Source: Eonycteris spelaea
Lineage: Eukaryota; Chordata; Mammalia; Chiroptera; Pteropodidae
Assembly: GCA_003508835.1 (NCBI GenBank)
Contig: PUFA01000068.1
Span: 2,294,001-2,358,000 of the forward strand
Direction of reading: 5' to 3'
Length of the DNA: 64,000 bases
The notes under the pieces are model-generated. The model was not told where the DNA came from and ran no database searches. It worked only from the letters and a program-made list of their open reading frames with translations. Made by a program: the position numbers and the translations under genes. This document shows positions 48,031 through 64,000 of the stretch, piece by piece. Positions within the stretch are counted from its first letter, which is position 1. Each line of letters starts with the position of its first letter.

Positions 48031-51000
48031 GAGTGAAATGAAAGGCCCAGAAAAATTATAAGCCATCCCCTGGGCTGAGCATTTTGCTGCTTTAAACAAA
48101 ATCAGTGCTCTATCAGCAAGGAAGAAAGATTTAACAGTCATTAGTTGAGCAATTAACAATAACTGCAATCCTATTTTTGAACTTTAATCCAAGTTATAAG
48201 AAGAATTCTAGTGGGGGAAAAAAAGATGCCCTGATGATTCAATTATACCTCTAGTTTTATAGATTTATTTATCCTGCCCCCTTAGGTTTTAAGAGAACTG
48301 TACAGCTGGCTATCTCTGAGAATGACAGGCTTTCAAAAACTGAAGACAGATTTAGATGGAACTGAATTTCTGTAGTTTTGCAGATTTCAGAAGTTAAAAA
48401 AATTTTATTCATATAAAACCTCTCAACACATTTAACACATTTCCAACTTAATGGGAAAATAACTGCCATCTCTTCTTAAGCCTTAGAAAGCCATTCGATC
48501 ATTCATGCCATGAACATTGAATATTTTAACAAAATTGAGAGTGCCTTGTTCGTCAACACCTAGCTTGACCACTGGCCTCAGGTCGGGTTTCTATTTAACA
48601 GGCTTGCAGACATGGCCCCTGTTTTAATGATGCTGAGGAAAAGCCCCTCTCCTCCCCCTTTACAGACTGTGTCTCTTCATTATGCCAGGTCTGGTAGTGT
48701 ACACCTATCACATAAGTCACTGGGACATGACTTAATATTTCCACTTTGAATGAATCCCTCTTGCTCACTTCCGAGGTGGGAGGAGAAAAAGAGAAGTTAC
48801 CTCTTTTTCTTACAGACTCAACAACATTCCTCCAGACTCTTACCTGACCAAGAGTCAGACTGATGCTTATCTCTCACCTTCAGTTTCCCCTGAAACAAAT
48901 GAGAAAATAAGTACCTTTTTTCCCCTGAAGGACTCAAACTAAAGAAGAAATAAATAGCGAAGATGTGGTAGGAAAGCACAGGCTTGGAAGGTAAAGAAAA
49001 AACTAGCAGCAAAGAGGTAACACTTAAAATGTGTGTTTATAGTTTTTTCTTACCCATCCCTTTTTGCACTCCATCCCATAATGACCAACAACAGGATTAC
49101 TTCATGCTTTAAACCTTTTTAGACCTTTGGCACCAATCTCTCTCTATAGCCAGGGTCCTTCATTTAAGGAGTTGATTGATGACTGAGAAAAAGTTTACTA
49201 GACATCAAGGAAACAAACCTCAGAAGTTGCCTGGTCCAGATTAAGCGACAAAGGAAAGTAACACTGCTGGGCAACTTCAGCCAATACAGCTCCACAGGTC
49301 CATCTGCAGAAGCCTGGATCCCCCCGGTCATGGGGAGGCTGGCATGTTATGTGACAAGAGCAGGGAACATCTTGTTGCCCACAGCCTGGGGTCTTCTGAC
49401 AACACCAGAATGTTACATTTTGGATGCTTTGGGGAATGGGGAGCAACAAACTGAACAACAACAACAAAAATGAACAGGCAAGCTGCAGTAACTTGTGTAC
49501 TAGAAAAAAAGCACAAATTCATTAGGCCTGATGCCTCTGGCTATGGACCAGACTTGTGTGTGTGTACGCGTGCGGACATATGCATGTGATTATTAGGACT
49601 ATCAGGTCTACAAGGGCAAAGGATAAAACCCAATATATTATTTCACTTGGGGCATATTTAAAGGAGGGAGAAGTGGGAAGAAAATGGAGAAGGCAATAGG
49701 AAATAGATAATGAGTTCTGCCCCTTCCCTGTAGCCACAAGAGTCAAGTGATTTTACTCGGTTGTTGAGAAAAGATCAACTGTCCTGGATGTAAATGCCCC
49801 ATGTACAGAGGAACACCTCTTCCCACATCCATACTATTATCCTCCATACTTTCCTGCCTAAGAAATTCAGAGTTATACCAAAGTCACTGAACCTGAAGAT
49901 GCTTCCTTCACAGCCCCCCACCTGCCCAGCAGTCACCAATGTGATAGAGTGTTCACAATCAAGGAGCATAGTTAGCAGAATATGATACCAGGCAGCAGAA
50001 GAAAGGCAAGAGGAACAGTGATGAAGAGTGGGGAGGGGCAGTCAGACAAAAGATTCCAAGGCTGAAAAGAAGGAGAATGGAGAGAGCTGAGACACAGAGG
50101 TGAAGGAGAGTGAGAGGTCACTAAAGAGCAAGAAAATGGTTACCAAATATTCTTTCCTCCAATTAAAAGTCACTTGTTTTTCCTTCAATGTAAATAATAC
50201 ATATTCTTATTCACCATAGCTGTAAGTTTAAGGCCAGGCACTGCCCTTTCTACAGTCCTAGGACACATGCTATATCATGGCCAAGTTCCAGCATCTGCTT
50301 CCAGAAGTCACACGCCGTTTACTGTCAGTCTTCTTTGTAGTTACCCTTTTTTTCATACTGCACAACTATTACAAAGTGAGCTGAGGATACAGCTTAAAAC
50401 AGAAACACAGCCTCAACCCTGAGGTCTCCATATCCTAGCTTGAGGGAAGTACCACATAGCCCCAGGATCTAAGTCCACTCCTCTGATCTCAGGGTCACCT
50501 CAGTCCCTGACACTTCTTTCCTTGCTAATTCCACAAGAAGGATTTGCAGAGCTACCTAAAACACTAACAGGAAAAGGCTATAAAAAGGAAGGCACAGGGT
50601 CAAGGCAATTATAAGAACAGTCTCCTGGGCTGACCTTTCCACTCATTACAATTTCTGCCCAGCCCTACGAAAAATATTCATTTCTTATTCATTTTTAAAA
50701 AAATTTTTCTTGGTCACTCATTTTCAGTTATCACAATTCTCTATCTGAAAAAATGAATATTGGGTAGATAAGCAGCAACAGGTCATGCTGTTAGGGGAGA
50801 TAAAGTTTATCAGATATCTTAGCAAGGTCACAATTCAGAAATGAATGCTTTTGCCTTTGTGGAATAAAACCATCTGTATAAAAATGATTTTGTTGCTCTG
50901 TCAAACTATTTTCTACTTGCGCAAATAAAAACCAATCACAGAGAGAATTAAAAGGCAGCAAGAACACAGGGCACCGCTCCCAGTGGGCATGGACCCTTTG

Positions 51001-51825
51001 GCCCTACCGAGAGGCTTCCTGACTACCATCTCAAGGAGGAGGTGACATAAACAAGCATAAGCAAAAAGATGAAGCTCCTTGAGAGAAAAGGAAATTGATT
51101 TTCATTAACTATGCATTGGCAGAGAACTTAGAAACTCAGGGATACGATAAAATATAACTAGAAGCAATTCTGCCACTATTCATAACTAAATCAAAGATTA
51201 GCCTAAAATTATCCACAAGGAGATGAATACTCAAGTTCAATACCTAAATACTGTGTGACAATTGACCAATTTGGATTTCATCACATAAGACATGTTCATT
51301 CTAGAAAAAAAGTAAATTATAAAATCTGAAAGCAAAGAATAAAAGGATAAAATTCTAAATTAAATAACAAGTGACTAAACAGCAAATGCCAGCAAAAAAT
51401 AAACTAGGTATCAACTGAGTAACAACAATATTTACAGATCAAGAAAAAAGTTACAGGAGTAACCACAGAATTTAAGAAAAAGATAACTTAACCAAAGGGT
51501 TTATTTCAGAAACGAGTAATAAAATGGACTAAAATGCTCTGATAAAAAAACTGATACGAACCCAATAGATTTGAGACAATTAGTAATACTGCAACCTCAG
51601 ACTTTCCTTGGTTGTACTAACTCTAAGATTTTATTAATACAGAAAATAGCAATGAAACAACCATTATACTGCGCTGTTTTTCAGTCTACATAAAGATTAA
51701 GACATACCAGGGGGCATATTAATGTTTAACACAATCAGTTCTGGTGGAAACTTACCATAGGCAAGATTTCTTCAGGATATAAATGGACTAAAAACATGTT
51801 TTGGAATGGAGACATTCTATTTGAC
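48031..51825. other. Repeat-poor flank of TMEM135
   Basis: I see no convincing repeats or exons over about 3.8 kb, which is unusual for this window. Some of it may belong to a long TMEM135 3' UTR or hold regulatory sequence. Confidence 0.4.
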
Positions 51826-54008
51826 TTTATTTATGATGCCAAGTTATCAATAAACAACTGATTAGTTAGAGGTAGAGACATATTCATTCTGATTGTCTTC
51901 AGGAATGCAAACACAGTTTCTTCGTGTTTGCTTGAACAAGTATACTTTGCAGTCTGTCCCAATGATATGAAACTGGACTTCTCAATTCACCACAGCAAAA
52001 TATTTATCTATTCATTCAAGCTATACATTCATTACTGTATTCTGCTTCATGACAATGATTTTTTGTTTTGTATAAAAGACAACTGTAGTTTGTTAAAAAG
52101 AAAATAAAAAGGTAAATCATAGAAATGTACCTTTTGACAAGTAAAATTTTACTCAACAATCTCATCAAATTTCAGTAGAATTTGTCTTTCCATATCATAG
52201 TCGTTTAATGTCAATGAAAACAATAACTTATGAATTAAAATGTTTTTCTTTTAGCCTGACAGGGAAATATTATAAACATAATTTCTAAACAGAGAAAATG
52301 AGGTGCAGGTGGTAGTGCTTTCTACACTTCATTTTTAAAAATAAAAACAGTACAAATCATCATTTTGATTTCAGTAAACGAATACTTAAAACTTAATTTA
52401 TTAATCAATTTTGAAGTCTGAAACCAAAATGATCCTTTAACAGTATTGCCTAATAGACTAGTCAATTCTAAAAAATCTCAATGTAAAATTTTGACCAAAT
52501 TAGGGTGGTTCTCTCTGTTACTATGGTGCCAGAGTCCATATTTTTGTTGGGTTTCAATTTGCTATAACAACCAAGGATAGGATTACATGTAAACAGAAGT
52601 ATAAAAAGGCTTGATGAAATCAAATATGGAAGCATTTTCAAAATCTGGGTTATAATTCTTGCTGCAACACAAGTTCTACTGCATAATTAATTTACAATGG
52701 CCTAAAGCTTTCCGCAACAAAATCGTATTTAAAAAATATCCCATCATCCTTATATGTAACCATAACTGCAGAAATCACAACCACATAAGCCTTTGATTAA
52801 CTTAGAAAAGTATAACTTTTCCCTGAAAAACTCTAAAGAACGATCATATTCCAATCACAGCTGTCCTGAACTAACTCATAATCAGTAGTGACTATATTTT
52901 GTCACTTCTTTATTCTAATGGGGACAGAAGTAGTGGCAATAATTTTTTTGAAAAGAGGCTAGAGAACCTGGCTCCATTTCGTGACATAATGGACTTTTTA
53001 AACAACTACTGGATTTTTATATTGCTTCTAGTTGTAAAGCATCCATTGTACAGCTGGAACAATTGAGAGCGAACAAACTGCCAGACCTGCCAAACCTGAC
53101 AAAACTCCTTTTGTTCCATAGAATTTTGATCCCTCTAAATTAATAATGGCATACACACTTAGCTATGAAAAATTCAGTCCTTATAAATGAAAACAAACAT
53201 AATAAACATACAGAAGGTTATAAGTAACTTCATTTGCTTTGAGATATTCAAGTGTAATATACTTCTGTAAAAGATTAAAACATACATTTCAACTTCATCA
53301 GATATGCCAATTTCCAATTGTACCTAACCTGCCATTAGTACATAGATTCACTGTGCTGTCAAATAAATAGCCCAGCTAATCATGGAGAGAGGTGAAGGTG
53401 TCAGTGGAAGAAAAGCATGGATACCACGGCATTTATCCAAACAGTCTGAGACCCGTTTTCACATCCCTGAAGTAAGAATGGCCACTGTTCTATACTAAAG
53501 CAGCATTGTCTGTGCAGTTACTTCATATCCATAACATTTTACTATCCAGGTTACCAATTCAAAAGTTAAAAAAAAAAAAAAGACCAAATCCATGTACCCG
53601 TGATCCTTTGTATCCTAAAATGTAGAAATATTCTTAGTTTTAACCAAGAATTACATTGGAATGAATTAAAAACATCTTTTAAAGTAATGTTAAGTATATT
53701 CTTATTTTTTACATAGATTATTTAATATTGCTTGTGGACATAATTTAATCAATAATATATCATAATATCAACCACTATGGTGATCTAAAATCAGATTCTG
53801 GCTACAAAGGGAGCTTAATTATTAAGCAACACCTTCCTAAAAAGCTTCTATAGTTCTGATTGGTAAGAAAAACAAACAAAAAAAGAGCATCTCTCATTGA
53901 AATAACACTGAAGCTCAAGCTCGGGCCCCCTTCTTTGTGTTCAACATAATTAACTCTTCAGGATAAAATAAAGAAACCTTAAGACACATTAATAAATTAC
54001 AGTAATCT
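51826..54008 (-). other. TMEM135: Probable TMEM135 3' UTR, end not fixed
   Basis: The sequence left of the stop codon is AT-rich and contains no interspersed repeat that I recognise, in contrast to most of the window. Candidate minus-strand AATAAA signals lie at 52,909-52,914, 52,397-52,402, 51,826-51,831 and 51,500-51,505. I chose 51,826 as a nominal limit, but I cannot decide which signal is used, and alternative 3' ends are possible. Confidence 0.4.
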
Positions 54009-63522
<9,514 letters not shown>

Positions 63523-63524
63523 CT

Positions 63525-64000
63525 AGAGAAAATTAAGAAGAAATTCTAATTAGACTTCTGAATTTGATTGTAAATCATAACAAAAATTAATACAAGTTAT
63601 ATCACAGCCATTTTCAAAATTAAATCTTAAGACCTCAATTTTTAAAATAAGGGTGAAATTGTGTGATGAATACATTTTCTTTGATTTACAAAGACTTGAA
63701 AGTTTCATTAAGTATTGGCCAAGCTTGTCTACATACCAAATTGCATTTCTTGACATTTTGTTGACAATAGCAGGATTTATAATTCCTAAACTAAATCTGA
63801 AGTTTTAGAAACAAAAGCACTGAAATTAAAAAAAAAAAAAAAAGTTAAGGAAACCAAATCCTTTTGTAAATTTTAATGGAAAACTCCTCTTACTCATCAG
63901 TGTGAGTATGAATTATTCTGATGGAAAAATAATTTCATTTGCTTAGATCTTCAGTAGCAACTTTTTAAATAACCAGGCTGACAGGCTTTCACAGGAACAG
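63525..64000. other. TMEM135: TMEM135 intron, upstream of the first visible exon
   Basis: I find no further exon before the window ends. A poly-A run lies at 63,828-63,843. Confidence 0.6.

Noticed and set aside
49198..49522. Cysteine-rich minus-strand open frames
   Set aside because: No signal peptide pattern or known domain spacing was convincing, and two overlapping frames compete. I treat it as chance.

Overview
This is eutherian mammal genomic DNA, AT-rich and dominated by interspersed repeats, with one real protein-coding locus. A bat is the most likely source. The 3' tail of the younger L1 at 41.0-43.3 kb (a 'ttattggggtgatgttggttaataaag' type end, split here by position 41,041 onward) is the type I associate with bats. 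No abundant lineage-specific tRNA SINE is visible, while ancient MIR and L2 copies are common. The species assignment is inference.

Gene content: 54.0-63.5 kb on the minus strand carries the last six coding exons of TMEM135, a multi-pass peroxisome-associated membrane protein. They encode about 202 C-terminal residues, joined by GT-AG introns with consistent phases, and end at a TGA at 54,009-54,011. Upstream exons lie beyond position 64,000. The first of the six exons (63,354-63,522) has one extra base near 63,483-63,485 that breaks the frame and gives an early TAG. This is either a sequence error or a real lesion.

Layout: 1-36 kb is the intergenic flank 3' of TMEM135. It is a patchwork of L2, MIR, hAT and Tigger-like DNA transposons, possible LTR pieces and microsatellites. 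Three small items stand out there: an LRRC4-like gene fragment with a frameshift (1.3-1.5 kb), a retroposed 3' portion of 5S rRNA with target-site duplications (33.8-33.9 kb), and a full-consensus CTCF motif (33.1 kb). 36.3-46.4 kb is a stack of L1 elements. An ancient minus-strand L1 is interrupted by a 1.76-kb L1 5'-region block and by a younger L1. The younger L1 carries a twin-priming inversion and is itself interrupted by a solo LTR. 46.4-48.0 kb holds more ancient repeats. 48.0-54.0 kb is repeat-poor and contains the TMEM135 3' UTR. 54.0-64.0 kb is TMEM135 exons with introns holding MIR, L2, L1 and hAT copies.

I saw no evidence of a previously undescribed gene system. The observations worth checking are the TMEM135 frame break, the two retroposed fragments, the L1 inversion with its nested LTR, the CTCF motif, a local duplicated segment (7.8 and 9.1 kb) and one unassigned coding-like open frame (31.4-31.8 kb). 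Repeat family names come from recognition of remembered consensus patterns, not from a database search.
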